NCBI GenBank assembly: GCA_964478815.1
Contig: CAYZKY010000073.1
Location: 1 to 29,959, forward strand
Reading direction: 5' to 3'
Length of the DNA: 29,959 nt
DNA from: DASVNK01 sp964478815
Lineage (GTDB): Bacteria > Verrucomicrobiota > Verrucomicrobiia > Limisphaerales > SXQI01
Shown here: piece after piece, positions 7,063-15,603 of the stretch
Layout of the letters: every line of letters starts with the position of its first letter
Position numbering within the stretch: the stretch's first letter is position 1
Translations under genes and position numbers: made by a program
Notes under the pieces: model-generated
Told to the model about the DNA's origin: nothing
Databases searched by the model: none
Seen by the model: only the letters and a program-made list of their open reading frames with translations

Positions 7063-8481
7063 AATGTCTTTGATGACGTGCCCGTGGACGTCCGTCAGGC
7101 GAAAATCGCGTCCGGCATAGCGGTAGGTCAGCCGCTCGTGATCGAAGCCGAGCAGGTGCAGAATCGTGGCGTGGAGATCGTGGACATGCACCGGTTTCTC
7201 CACCGCCTTGAAGCCAAATTCGTCTGTGGCCCCAAAGACCGTCCCTTTCCGAATGCCGGCTCCGGCCATCCACATGGAGAAGCCGTAGGCATTGTGGTCC
7301 CGGCCGTTGCTGCCTTGGGTGGTGGGCGTGCGGCCGAATTCGCCGCCCCAGATCACCAACGTGTCTTCGAACAGGCCGAGCGCTTTCAATTCCGTGATAA
7401 GCGCGGCGATCGGTTGATCGATCTCGCGCGCAAACTTCCGATGATCGGCCTCGAGATTCGCGTGGCTGTCCCACGGCTGTCCCGCGCCGTGCCAGAGCTG
7501 CACGTAGCGCACCCCCTGTTCGAGCAAGCGGCGCGCGATCAGAGTTTGCCGCGCATGCACGCCTTCGCCGTAGAGCGCCCGAACGTGTTCCGGCTCGTTG
7601 CTGATATCGAAAGCCTCCGCGGCCTCGATCTGCATGCGGTAGGCCAGCTCGAATGATTGCAACCGCGCTTCGAAGGCACTGTCTCGTTCGCGCTTCTGCC
7701 AATATTCGGTATCGAGCGCTTTGAGCAGATCGATCTGCCGACGCTGCTCGGCGCGCGAGGTGTGGGTGTTGCGGATATGAGCGATGAGCTTCTCGATCTG
7801 CGTGTGCTGGGTATCGACGTACGTTCCCTGGTATACGGCCGGGAGAAAGCCCGGCTGCCAGTTCTCGTGCTCCTTCACCGGCAGGCCGTTCGGGCACATC
7901 GCGATGAACGCCGGCAAATTCTGGTTCGCGGCGCCCAGGCCGTAGGTGATCCAGGAGCCCATGCTGGGCCGCGTCTGGATGGCATCGCCGCAGTTCATCA
8001 GCATGAGCGAGGGTTCGTGATTCGGCAGGTCGGCGGTCATCGAGCGAATCACGGCAAAATCGTCGGCATGCGCGGCGGAAAGTTCGAACAGTTCGCTCAC
8101 TTCGAGTCCGCTCTGGCCATAGCGGGCGAACTTGAATGGCGAGGGAAACGCGGTGGTGGTGACGTTCTCGGTCGCCAGATTTCCCGTGGGCAGCGCTTTC
8201 CCGGCGTAGCGGAGCAAGGCCGGCTTGGGGTCGTACGTGTCGACCTGCGAAGGGCCGCCGTTGAGAAAGAAATGGACGATGCGCTTGGCTTTCCCCGGAA
8301 AATGCGGGGATTTGGGAGCGAGGGCGTGCGGAGCGGGCAGCGCGGGAACCGGAGTGGCCGCGCCGCTTTGCGACAAGGCGGACATCGCCAGCGTGCCCAG
8401 ACCCAGGCCGGTGCGGCGGAGAAAATCGCGGCGCGTCAGAAACGCGTCTTCCGGGCGAAATCGGTGGAACGGGGACTTCAT
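7054..8481 (-). CDS. DUF1501 family protein, Tat-exported
   Basis: The 475-residue product starts with MKSPFHRF at 8481. The start is fixed by its ATGA overlap with the stop of the upstream DUF1549/DUF1553 gene, the usual translational coupling for this pair. A twin-arginine signal (TRRDFLRRTGLG, residues 16-27) precedes a hydrophobic stretch, so it should be exported folded. DUF1501 hallmarks are present: HFFLNGGPSQVDTYDPKP, RPSMGSWITYGLG, WDSHANLEADHRKFAREID, VIWGGEFGRTP, GRDHNAYGFSMWMAGAGI and DLHATILHLLGFDHERLTYRYAGRDFRLTDVHG. The family is distantly related to the alkaline phosphatase/sulfatase fold and is abundant in Planctomycetes and Verrucomicrobia. Its substrate is unknown; a role with its partner in periplasmic breakdown of (sulfated) polymers is a common inference, not shown. 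Length is normal for the family. Confidence 0.95.
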   Translation of the reverse strand: MKSPFHRFRPEDAFLTRRDFLRRTGLGLGTLAMSALSQSGAATPVPALPAPHALAPKSPHFPGKAKRIVHFFLNGGPSQVDTYDPKPALLRYAGKALPTGNLATENVTTTAFPSPFKFARYGQSGLEVSELFELSAAHADDFAVIRSMTADLPNHEPSLMLMNCGDAIQTRPSMGSWITYGLGAANQNLPAFIAMCPNGLPVKEHENWQPGFLPAVYQGTYVDTQHTQIEKLIAHIRNTHTSRAEQRRQIDLLKALDTEYWQKRERDSAFEARLQSFELAYRMQIEAAEAFDISNEPEHVRALYGEGVHARQTLIARRLLEQGVRYVQLWHGAGQPWDSHANLEADHRKFAREIDQPIAALITELKALGLFEDTLVIWGGEFGRTPTTQGSNGRDHNAYGFSMWMAGAGIRKGTVFGATDEFGFKAVEKPVHVHDLHATILHLLGFDHERLTYRYAGRDFRLTDVHGHVIKDILA

Positions 8482-11081
8482 GGCGTGTAGGCGAGTTCGT
8501 TCGAGAGGAGCAGCACCTGGCTGTACTGCGCCAGCGGCGGCAGTTCGCTTTCTTGCCCGGCCGTCGCGAGGAAGGTTTGGCCCAGCGCCAGTTCCTGCGG
8601 AGAGGGCGATCGCTGGTGAATGAATCGATAAAGATTCTGAATGCGCGCTTCGGGCGAGGCGGCGGATTCCTCGGCGCGCCGGGCCAGCGCGCGGGCGCGA
8701 TCGATCAGCCATTCGCTGTTCAGCAGGAAGAGCGCTTGTTGGGGCACCGTGGTGCTGTGGCGTTCGGGCGCATGCACGTCCGGATTGGCGAAGTCGAAAG
8801 AACGCAAAACCGGCGGAAGGAACTTGCGATCGATGCGCGCATAGAGCGTCCGCCGCGGCACGATGGGACGGGCTTCGAGATCGAAGGCGCGGCCGCCGGT
8901 GCGGCGGTCGAGTTCTCCGGAGGCCTCGAGCATTGAGTCGCGCAGCGCTTCGAAATCGAGCCGCTGGCGGGGAAAGGCCCAGAGCCAGCGATTGCTCGGG
9001 TCTTTCAGTTGCCCCGGTTCTTTGGCGGCCACGTCCGACGATTGCTGATAGGTGGCGGAGAGGAGGATCAAGCGGTGCAGCTTCTTCAGCGACCAACCGT
9101 CCGCGATGAAGCGCCGAGCCAGCCAGTCGAGCATTTCCGGGTGGCTGGGCGGTTCGGAGCGAGTGCCGAAATCGCTCGGGGTCGAGACGAGGCCGGTGCC
9201 GAAATGCTGGCTCCAGACGCGATTGACCATCACGCGCGCCGTCAGCGGATTCTCGGGGCTCGCGATGGCCCGGGCCAGTTCGAGCCGGCCGCTCCCTTCG
9301 CGAAAGCGCTGAGAATCGGAACCGCCTAGCGCGGTCAGAAACCGGCGCGGGGCTTCCTCGGCGGGCTTGGTGGGATCGCCGCGGCGAAACACGCGCGCTT
9401 CGGATACATCCGCGCGATCCTCGAGAATGAGCGTGCGCGCGGGCCCGCCCGGCGCCTTATCCAGCCATTGCTCGATTTCGACCTGTAATTTGGAAAGGGC
9501 CACGCGGTTCGGATCGTCGAAATAGAGATGCACATCCAGCTCGACCATCGCACCGGGCGGCGCCAGCACCGGCGAGCCGGGGCCGTGAATGATCTGCCGA
9601 ATCTGTTCGGCCGCAGCATCGGCGAGAGCGGTGGGCCGCGCGGTCTTGTTCGTTTCGGCGGTCTTCAGTTCCGCCTGCCATTGGCGGTGGATCGACGTGA
9701 ACAAACCGCCGTAACGCGTCGCGACGTCGGTCATCGAAGTAGGCGCATTCGTGAACAATCCCGCCACGAGCGGATTTGCTTTGGCCGCCAGCGTCGGCTC
9801 GGCGACGGTCATGCGAGCTTTCTCAGAAAACTCCTGAGCAGGGATGCTTTCGAATGCGAACCAGAGCCCGAACACCGGATCCTCCGTGCCGCGGCGTTTC
9901 GTGAGGAAGCGATCCCATTCGCGGACATTGTAGGGATTGATGTCGCCCGGAGCGGGGCGCACATTTGCCGAAAGGGTCGGCAGGCGGTCGCGCTCAAGGG
10001 CGGCGATCAGATAATCCGCCGCTTTCTCCCGGAGCCGGTCGGCCACCTGGTCGGCAGCGGTGCGGAAGGTGGATTCCAGCTTCGCCACTCGCGTTTCCAG
10101 CCCCTTTTCGAATTCGAGATACTCGCGAGCCTGGGCGAGTGTCATCGTCGTCTCCGCCTTGGGGCGGTCCTCGAGAAAGCCGACGCGCTCGCGCGTGTTC
10201 TGAAAGACGCCGTACAGGCCGTAGTAATCCGTCATCGCGATCGGGTCGAACTTGTGGTCATGGCAGCGGGCGCAAGTAATGGTGAGGCCTTGAGTGCCGC
10301 GCAGGAGGACGTCGAGCTGGTCGTCGATAATGTCCTGGGGATTGCCGAGAAACCGGCGGCCGAGCGAGACGAATCCGAGCGCCGCGAGGTCGGGATGCCC
10401 CTTGGCCCAAGCGGGATCGATCGTCGCGGCGCGGCGGGATCCGTGCTCGGCGGGGAAGCTCAAGGCTTGGTCGGCGGCGATCTGGAGCGTCAGGAAGCGG
10501 TCGTACGGCAGGTCCTCATTCAGGGCCCGCACCACCCAATCGCGATACCGGAACGGCTGCACGAACTGCGTTTCTTCGTAGTAAAAGACGTAGCCTTTGG
10601 TGTCCGCGTAGCGCGCCACATCCAGCCAATGGCGGCCCCACCGTTCCCCATAAGCCGGAGACGCCAACAGCCGATCTACGACACGGGCGAAGGCTTCGGG
10701 CGAACGATCTGCCAGGAAGTCTTCGACTTCCATTTGGGTCGGAGGAAGGCCGGTCAATCCGAGAGAGGCACGGCGGAGGAGCGCGCGCTTTGCCGTCGGC
10801 GCGCCGGGCGTCAAGCCTTCCTGCTCGAGCTTCGCCAGAATAAATCGATCAATCGGTGTCTGCACCCACTCGGCTCGGCTCACGGCCGGCGGGCGAAATT
10901 CTCCTGGAGGTTGAAACGCCCAATGAGTAGCTCCGCCGGACGGCGGGATTTCTCCGATAGACCCGGCATCGGAGGAGTGCGCGAGAAGGATCAGAAGGAA
11001 CGCGATCACCCAGAAATGCCCGGAGCCCGTCCGCGGCGCGCATGCGGATGTCTCCATCGCGGCATCCCGATGATGGGTCAT
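8478..11081 (-). CDS. DUF1549/DUF1553 (PSCyt2/PSD1) domain protein
   Basis: The 867-residue product is taken from the ATG at 11081 (MTHHRDAAME); the ATG at 11057 would also keep the N-terminal hydrophobic segment (FWVIAFLLILLAHSSDAGS, about 24-42). The DUF1549/PSCyt2 domain covers about 75-280, with PIDRFILAKLEQEGL, RRASLGLTGLPPT, YGERWGRHWLDVARYADTKG and CARCHDHKFDPI near residue 268, which contains a CxxCH motif. The DUF1553/PSD1 domain covers about 579-860, with NPLTARVMVNRVWSQHFGTGLV, SHPEMLDWLARRF, LHRLILLSATYQQSS, NRWLWAFPRQRLDFEALRDSML and the family-typical end YSQVLLLSNELAY. The separate N-terminal cytochrome c domain of many homologues is absent. It is exported or membrane-anchored and paired with DUF1501 downstream (ATGA overlap). 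The biochemical role is undefined; a redox or heme function is inferred only from CxxCH. Confidence 0.95.
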   Translation of the reverse strand: MTHHRDAAMETSACAPRTGSGHFWVIAFLLILLAHSSDAGSIGEIPPSGGATHWAFQPPGEFRPPAVSRAEWVQTPIDRFILAKLEQEGLTPGAPTAKRALLRRASLGLTGLPPTQMEVEDFLADRSPEAFARVVDRLLASPAYGERWGRHWLDVARYADTKGYVFYYEETQFVQPFRYRDWVVRALNEDLPYDRFLTLQIAADQALSFPAEHGSRRAATIDPAWAKGHPDLAALGFVSLGRRFLGNPQDIIDDQLDVLLRGTQGLTITCARCHDHKFDPIAMTDYYGLYGVFQNTRERVGFLEDRPKAETTMTLAQAREYLEFEKGLETRVAKLESTFRTAADQVADRLREKAADYLIAALERDRLPTLSANVRPAPGDINPYNVREWDRFLTKRRGTEDPVFGLWFAFESIPAQEFSEKARMTVAEPTLAAKANPLVAGLFTNAPTSMTDVATRYGGLFTSIHRQWQAELKTAETNKTARPTALADAAAEQIRQIIHGPGSPVLAPPGAMVELDVHLYFDDPNRVALSKLQVEIEQWLDKAPGGPARTLILEDRADVSEARVFRRGDPTKPAEEAPRRFLTALGGSDSQRFREGSGRLELARAIASPENPLTARVMVNRVWSQHFGTGLVSTPSDFGTRSEPPSHPEMLDWLARRFIADGWSLKKLHRLILLSATYQQSSDVAAKEPGQLKDPSNRWLWAFPRQRLDFEALRDSMLEASGELDRRTGGRAFDLEARPIVPRRTLYARIDRKFLPPVLRSFDFANPDVHAPERHSTTVPQQALFLLNSEWLIDRARALARRAEESAASPEARIQNLYRFIHQRSPSPQELALGQTFLATAGQESELPPLAQYSQVLLLSNELAYTP

Positions 11082-11157
11082 ATCCAGGTAAACTAACCGC
11101 TCAATCAGCACCCGGCAACGCCGAACCACACCTGAACCACGCGTCGGTCTTTGGGTG

Positions 11158-11448
11158 TCAGGACGCGGGAGCGATACGGAGGCGAAGGCCGAGAGCGGCG
11201 AGGACGGCCGAGAGCGTGCCAAGCGTAGGATTGCCGCGCCGGGAGAGCTGGCGGTAAAGGCTTTCGCGGTTGAGGCCGGCGCGGCGGGCGGTCTGGCTCA
11301 TGCCGGCTTGAACGGCGACAACATCGCGGAGCGCTTGGAGAAAGACGTCCGGCCCTTCGTCGTAGCAGGCGGTCAGGTAGTGGGCGGCTTGTTCGGGATC
11401 GACGAGCCGCGCCTGGAGGAGGGGTTGGAATTTAACGGCGGGTTTCAT
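11158..11448 (-). CDS. HigA-like addiction-module antidote, HTH protein (orphan)
   Basis: The product has 96 residues from the ATG at 11448 (MKPAVKFQPLL); the frame extends to 11493 but the shorter start gives the usual length of 95-100. The C-terminal half matches the 'putative addiction module antidote' family (HI1420-type Xre helix-turn-helix): FLQALRDVVAVQAGMSQTARRAGLNRESLYRQLSRRGNPTLGTLSAVLAALGLRLRIAP. Such antitoxins bind their own operator and neutralise a RelE-like HigB toxin, usually encoded directly upstream. No toxin-like frame is visible in the 300 bases upstream or in the 76 bases before the next gene, so this copy appears orphaned and may serve as a regulator. A palindrome at 11506-11521 could be its operator. 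It precedes the DUF1549/DUF1553 operon on the same strand. Confidence 0.85.
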   Translation of the reverse strand: MKPAVKFQPLLQARLVDPEQAAHYLTACYDEGPDVFLQALRDVVAVQAGMSQTARRAGLNRESLYRQLSRRGNPTLGTLSAVLAALGLRLRIAPAS

Positions 11449-11505
11449 GAGATCTATTTGCTGAGTCGTTGCTGATAACCGGCCATTGGGCATGCGGAGT
11501 GAAAC

Positions 11506-11521
11506 GTAGCTTTCGAGCTAC
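11506..11521. promoter_or_regulatory. Palindrome, possible antitoxin operator
   Basis: GTAGCT and AGCTAC flank the tetraloop TTCG, a perfect 6-bp stem. It lies 57 bases upstream of the antitoxin start codon. Xre/HigA antitoxins usually autoregulate through such palindromes, so an operator is a reasonable guess; as RNA on the plus strand it would be a UUCG tetraloop hairpin. No experiment or second copy supports either role. Confidence 0.3.
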
Positions 11522-11701
11522 AGCAGGTAAATCGGGAAAGATTTGGCGGCGGCGATGCACTGTAAAAGATTGCCTGCGGTTCTGACCGAGGCGGCACTCG
11601 GATCGGAAATGGGTGAGAATTCAGGGCTGCAAGGGGATTGAATCGGCTTCGCCGGGCCGGGCTGTGCGGCGAGAAATCCACCAGGAAGACTGTAACCATC
11701 G

Positions 11702-11730
11702 TTGCTCTTGTCGTTCTCAAGGTGTAGATA
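11702..11730 (+). promoter_or_regulatory. Candidate sigma70-like promoter for DUF4175 gene
   Basis: TTGCTC (11702-11707), 17-base spacer, TAGATA (11725-11730). The start codon is at 11748, so the transcript would have a very short leader. Consensus match only. Confidence 0.3.
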
Positions 11731-11747
11731 GCACTCGACGTTCAGCC

Positions 11748-14700
11748 ATGCGCACGACGCCGGTCCAAAAAGAGATTGCCCGGATCCTCGCCGATCAGCG
11801 CCGAGCGCGTCTTCTTGGCGACCTTTCCCTCTGCTGGCTGGGCCTCTTGATTCTGCTCGCGGCTGTCTTCGTTCTTGGAAGGTTCGCCCCGGTTCCAGCG
11901 TGGCTGGATTGGCCGGTGCTCGCGGGCCTCGCCGGGCTCAGCATCTTGGTCTGTCTCGTCCGCCACAGCCGGCAATCGACCGATCTGCGCGATGTCGCCC
12001 GCCAGATCGAGCAGGACGATCCGAAACTGAATTCCCTCCTGCTGGCCGCCCTCGAACAAAATCCCGATCCCGGCACCGGTCAGTGGAGTTTCCTGCAATT
12101 GCGCGTTCTGCGCGAGGCGACCGAGGCGAATCGCCGCTCGCCCTGGAGCCGGCAAGCCGCCCGGCGGCTTTTCCGGATGGAGCTGGCCCATCTGGGTTTA
12201 TTGAGTCTGGTGATTGCTGGATTGTTCATCTTGGCGGTGGTGGAACCGAAAGTCTCCGTCGCGGCGGCAGCCAACGACGAAGGTCCGAGCGTCACGCCAG
12301 GAAATGCGGAGGTTGAACGCGGCAGCGCCGTGGCGGTCGTCGCGAAGTTCGGAGCGCTGCCGGCGGGCGATGTCCGGCTGGTCTATCGCGGGCCGGATGG
12401 AAGCGAGCGGCGCGAGACGATGACCCGCAGCCTGCAGGATCCGCTGTTTGGCGCCACGCTCGCGGAAGTCAATCAAGACACCTCGTACTCGATCGTTTGG
12501 GAGGATGGCCGCTCGGAGAAGTTCCAGCTCAAGGTCTACGAGCATCCCGAATTGAAGCGCGCCGATGCCGACCTCGAGTACCCGGCTTACACCCGCATGG
12601 CTCCGGCCAAGGTCGAGGATACGCGGCGCGTCACCGCCGTGGAAGGCACGCGGACGCGGCTCTCGCTCAATCTCAACAAGCCGGTCAGCACCGCGCGCCT
12701 GACCGGCCCGGCCGGCTCCGAGCTGGTGCTGACGCAAGCCCTGGCCGGGCCGAATGTCTACGTCGCGGAATTCACCATCGAAACCAACCGGCAGCTCCGG
12801 CTCGAATTGATCGACGCGGACGGCCGGACCAACAAACACGCGGTCGACTTCGTGCTCATGGCCCTGCCGAACAAGCCGCCGGAGCTAAAGCTGATCGCTC
12901 CGCGTGGCGACACGCGCGTTTCCGCGCTGCAGGAAGTAGCCTTCGAAGGGAAAGCGAACGACGATTTCGGTCTCGCGGCCTACGGCATCGGCTACAGCGT
13001 CAACGGAGCCAAGCCGGAGGAGATTCCCTTGTCTGGCCATGCCCCGGCGGCCCCGGAACCGGCTTCGGCCACTCCTTCCACTGCGGTCGCCCGCACCGGC
13101 CCGCATGAAAAGCGCGATCTCGCCTGGATGCTTGCCCTCGAGAATCTCAAGGTGCAGCCCGACGAGTTGATCACCTACTACCTGTGGGCCGAAGACGTCG
13201 GCCCGGATGGCCAGTTGCGGCGGACCACGAGCGATCTCTATTTCGCGGAGGTGCGTCCATTCGAGGAAGTGTTCCGCCAGGGCCCCAGCGGCGGCGAAGG
13301 GGGCGCGCCGAGCGCAGCGGGCGGAGGCGGCCAGGAGAATCCGGCGACCAAGCTCGTCGAATTGCAGAAGGAGATCGTCCAGGCCACCTGGAATTTGCGG
13401 CGCAAGGAGACGGGCGAGAAGATGTCGCGCGGGTTCAAGGACGACGCGAAAGTGGTGCGTGATTCCCAGAGCGCAGCCCTCGATCAGGGAGAAGAACTGA
13501 AAGGCGAACTCGCGGACGAAAAGTCCCAGGCGATTGCCACCAGCGCGCTCAAATCGATGGAAACGGCGCTGAACCAGCTCGACGAAGCCGTCTCGGGCAA
13601 CAGCTCCGAACCGCTTCCGGCGGCCATCGAAGCCGAGCAGGCTGCGTATCAATCCCTGCTCCGGCTGCAGGCCCGCGTCTACCAAGTGTCGCGGAATCGG
13701 AATTCTTCCAGCAGCGGAGGGCGCGGCCAGCAGCGAGCCCAGCGGCAGCTTGACCAGCTCGAACTGAAGGAAGAAGAGAATCGCTACGAGACGCAGTCGC
13801 AGGCGTCGCTCGCCCAGAACGAAGAGCAGCGGGAGAATCTGCAGGTTCTCAGCCGGTTGAAGGAATTGGCCCGCCGCCAGCAGGATGTGAGCGAGCAATT
13901 GAAGGAACTGCAAACGGCCCTCAACGAAGCGCGCACCGAGGAAGAGAAAAAGGAACTCGAGCGACGTCTCAAGCGGCTCGAGGAGGAACAGCAGCAGATC
14001 GTGCAGGACATGGACGAGCTGAATCAGCGCATGTCCCAGGAAGAGAATCGTTCCCGCATGGCCGAAGCCCGCCAGCAGCTCGATCAGGCCCGCCAGGAGA
14101 CCCGGCAATCCGCGCAGGAAATGCAGGAAGGCCAGACCGGCCAGGCCCTGAGTTCCTCCACCCGGGCGCAGCAGCAGCTTCAGAATTTGAGCGAAGAGTT
14201 CCGGCGCTCGACGGCCCGGCAGTTCAGCGAGGAGATGTCGCAACTGCGCCAGCAATCGCGCGAGTTGAAGGACACGCAGGAGCGCGTGATGGAACAGATG
14301 GGCGGCACCGAGCGAAACCAGCGGCGCACCTTGAGCGATGAATCCGAGCAGGGCGATCTGGCGGCGCAACTCGCGCAGCAGCGTTCGGCCTTGACCAATC
14401 TGCTCCAGAATGTGCGCCAGGTCACCGAAGCTTCCGAAGTCGCCGAGCCGCTCCTCTCCCGGCAGCTTTACGACAGCATGCGGAAGGTCACCCAGGCAGA
14501 CACGGAAAAGAATCTGGAACTAGCCGCGCAGCGCCTGCAGCGCAACCTCGCCTCCCGCGCGGCCGAGCCCGCCGAAAAAGCGCGCGCCGCCATCGAAGAT
14601 TTGAATGCCGGAATCGAGCGCGCCGCCGAAAGTGTGCTGGGCGACGAAGCGGCGTCCCTGCGACTGGCGCAAAAGGAGTTGGAAGAGCTGCGCCGCCGCG

Positions 14701-15575
14701 TCGAACAGGAGATGCAGGCGGCCGTGGGCGCGGCGAATCGGACCAATCTGGCTCGTGCCGGCGGCGCGGGCGAATCCGGCGAGTCGCGCGGTGGCGAGCA
14801 GGCCGCCGCAGGCGAGGGCCAGCCTGGAGAAGGCCAGCCCGGCGAACGGCCCGGAGAGCGTTCGGGCGAAGCCTCCGCGAATCGTGCCGGCCAGCAGCCC
14901 GGGGGACAGCCGAGCGATCGCCCGGGCGATCAGCCTGGGAATCAGCCCGGCGGCACCGGTCAGCGCTCCGCGGCGGTGGCTTCGGCGCAAGGCCAGGGGC
15001 CTGGGCAAGCCTCCGGCACCGAACCTTCTGGAGAGCAAGGACAGCCGAATGAGTCTGGTCAACCTTCGCCGTCCGGCCAGCAGCCCGGTGGCGGGGCTGG
15101 TGGGGGTGGCCAGAGCAGCGAAACGGCTCAAGCCCAGCGCGGCGGCCCGCAAGAAGGTTCGCCGAATGCTCCGAACCAGGGCGGCCGCGATCTCAATTGG
15201 GCGCGCGGCGGCGGCGGTTCCGGCGGTGGCGGCAATGAAGGGCCTCTGACGGGCCGCGATTTCCGAGGATGGTCCGATCGCCTCCGCGAAGTGGAGGAAC
15301 TCGTCCAGAATCCCGTCCTGCGCGGCGATGTCTCGCGCATTCGCGACCGTGCACGCGAAATGCGCACCGAGATCACCCGCCACGCCGCCACGCCGCAGTG
15401 GGACTTGGTGGACGAATCGATCGTCAAGCCCCTGCGCATCGTGCAGCGCCGGCTGGCCGAGGAACTGGCCCGCCACGCTTCGAAAGATGCGATGGTGCCC
15501 GTGGATCGCGATCCCGTCCCGAAGCGTTACGCCGAAGCGGTCAATGCCTACTACGAGCGCCTCGGCAAAGACTGA
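11748..15575 (+). CDS. DUF4175 family membrane protein with long coiled coil and Gly/Gln/Pro-rich tail
   Basis: The product has 1275 residues. The ATG at 11748 (MRTTPVQKEIARILADQRR) is chosen because upstream sequence in frame is Cys/Arg/Ser noise. Two close transmembrane helices lie at about 25-45 and 54-72, a third at about 148-168, then beta-rich sequence (about 175-500) that should be outside the membrane. A long Gln/Glu/Arg-rich coiled coil spans about 535-990, a low-complexity stretch (repeats like GEGQPGE, QPGGQPSDRPGDQPGNQPGG) about 1003-1170, and a conserved-looking C-terminal helical segment (DFRGWSDRLREVEELVQNP to YYERLGKD). This is the architecture of DUF4175/TIGR02302 proteins, often found beside MoxR-ATPase, DUF58 and BatA-type genes; none of these is visible here. 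The molecular function is unknown. The recombinase gene begins 28 bases downstream, probably in one transcript. Confidence 0.85.
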   Translation: MRTTPVQKEIARILADQRRARLLGDLSLCWLGLLILLAAVFVLGRFAPVPAWLDWPVLAGLAGLSILVCLVRHSRQSTDLRDVARQIEQDDPKLNSLLLAALEQNPDPGTGQWSFLQLRVLREATEANRRSPWSRQAARRLFRMELAHLGLLSLVIAGLFILAVVEPKVSVAAAANDEGPSVTPGNAEVERGSAVAVVAKFGALPAGDVRLVYRGPDGSERRETMTRSLQDPLFGATLAEVNQDTSYSIVWEDGRSEKFQLKVYEHPELKRADADLEYPAYTRMAPAKVEDTRRVTAVEGTRTRLSLNLNKPVSTARLTGPAGSELVLTQALAGPNVYVAEFTIETNRQLRLELIDADGRTNKHAVDFVLMALPNKPPELKLIAPRGDTRVSALQEVAFEGKANDDFGLAAYGIGYSVNGAKPEEIPLSGHAPAAPEPASATPSTAVARTGPHEKRDLAWMLALENLKVQPDELITYYLWAEDVGPDGQLRRTTSDLYFAEVRPFEEVFRQGPSGGEGGAPSAAGGGGQENPATKLVELQKEIVQATWNLRRKETGEKMSRGFKDDAKVVRDSQSAALDQGEELKGELADEKSQAIATSALKSMETALNQLDEAVSGNSSEPLPAAIEAEQAAYQSLLRLQARVYQVSRNRNSSSSGGRGQQRAQRQLDQLELKEEENRYETQSQASLAQNEEQRENLQVLSRLKELARRQQDVSEQLKELQTALNEARTEEEKKELERRLKRLEEEQQQIVQDMDELNQRMSQEENRSRMAEARQQLDQARQETRQSAQEMQEGQTGQALSSSTRAQQQLQNLSEEFRRSTARQFSEEMSQLRQQSRELKDTQERVMEQMGGTERNQRRTLSDESEQGDLAAQLAQQRSALTNLLQNVRQVTEASEVAEPLLSRQLYDSMRKVTQADTEKNLELAAQRLQRNLASRAAEPAEKARAAIEDLNAGIERAAESVLGDEAASLRLAQKELEELRRRVEQEMQAAVGAANRTNLARAGGAGESGESRGGEQAAAGEGQPGEGQPGERPGERSGEASANRAGQQPGGQPSDRPGDQPGNQPGGTGQRSAAVASAQGQGPGQASGTEPSGEQGQPNESGQPSPSGQQPGGGAGGGGQSSETAQAQRGGPQEGSPNAPNQGGRDLNWARGGGGSGGGGNEGPLTGRDFRGWSDRLREVEELVQNPVLRGDVSRIRDRAREMRTEITRHAATPQWDLVDESIVKPLRIVQRRLAEELARHASKDAMVPVDRDPVPKRYAEAVNAYYERLGKD

Positions 15576-15603
15576 TCCGGGTTCGCCTCGGCCGCTCGGT
15601 TCG

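Larger units (their letters stand above)
11449..11747. other. Divergent intergenic region between antitoxin and DUF4175 gene
   Basis: About 300 bases with no believable gene. Frames on both strands are open for parts of it but encode noise. No HigB-like toxin remnant could be recognised. It contains a perfect 16-base palindrome-with-loop (11506-11521) and a promoter-like pair near its right end (11702-11730), both listed separately. Confidence 0.5.

Noticed and set aside
12885..14369. A 494-codon open frame antisense to the DUF4175 coiled-coil region
   Set aside because: Leu/Arg/Phe-rich mirror of Gln/Glu/Lys-rich coding; no start signal or domain.
14755..15260. Low-complexity Gly/Gln/Pro region considered as a tandem repeat or collagen-like domain
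   Set aside because: There is no fixed GXY period or exact DNA repeat; it reads as a disordered linker within the DUF4175 protein.
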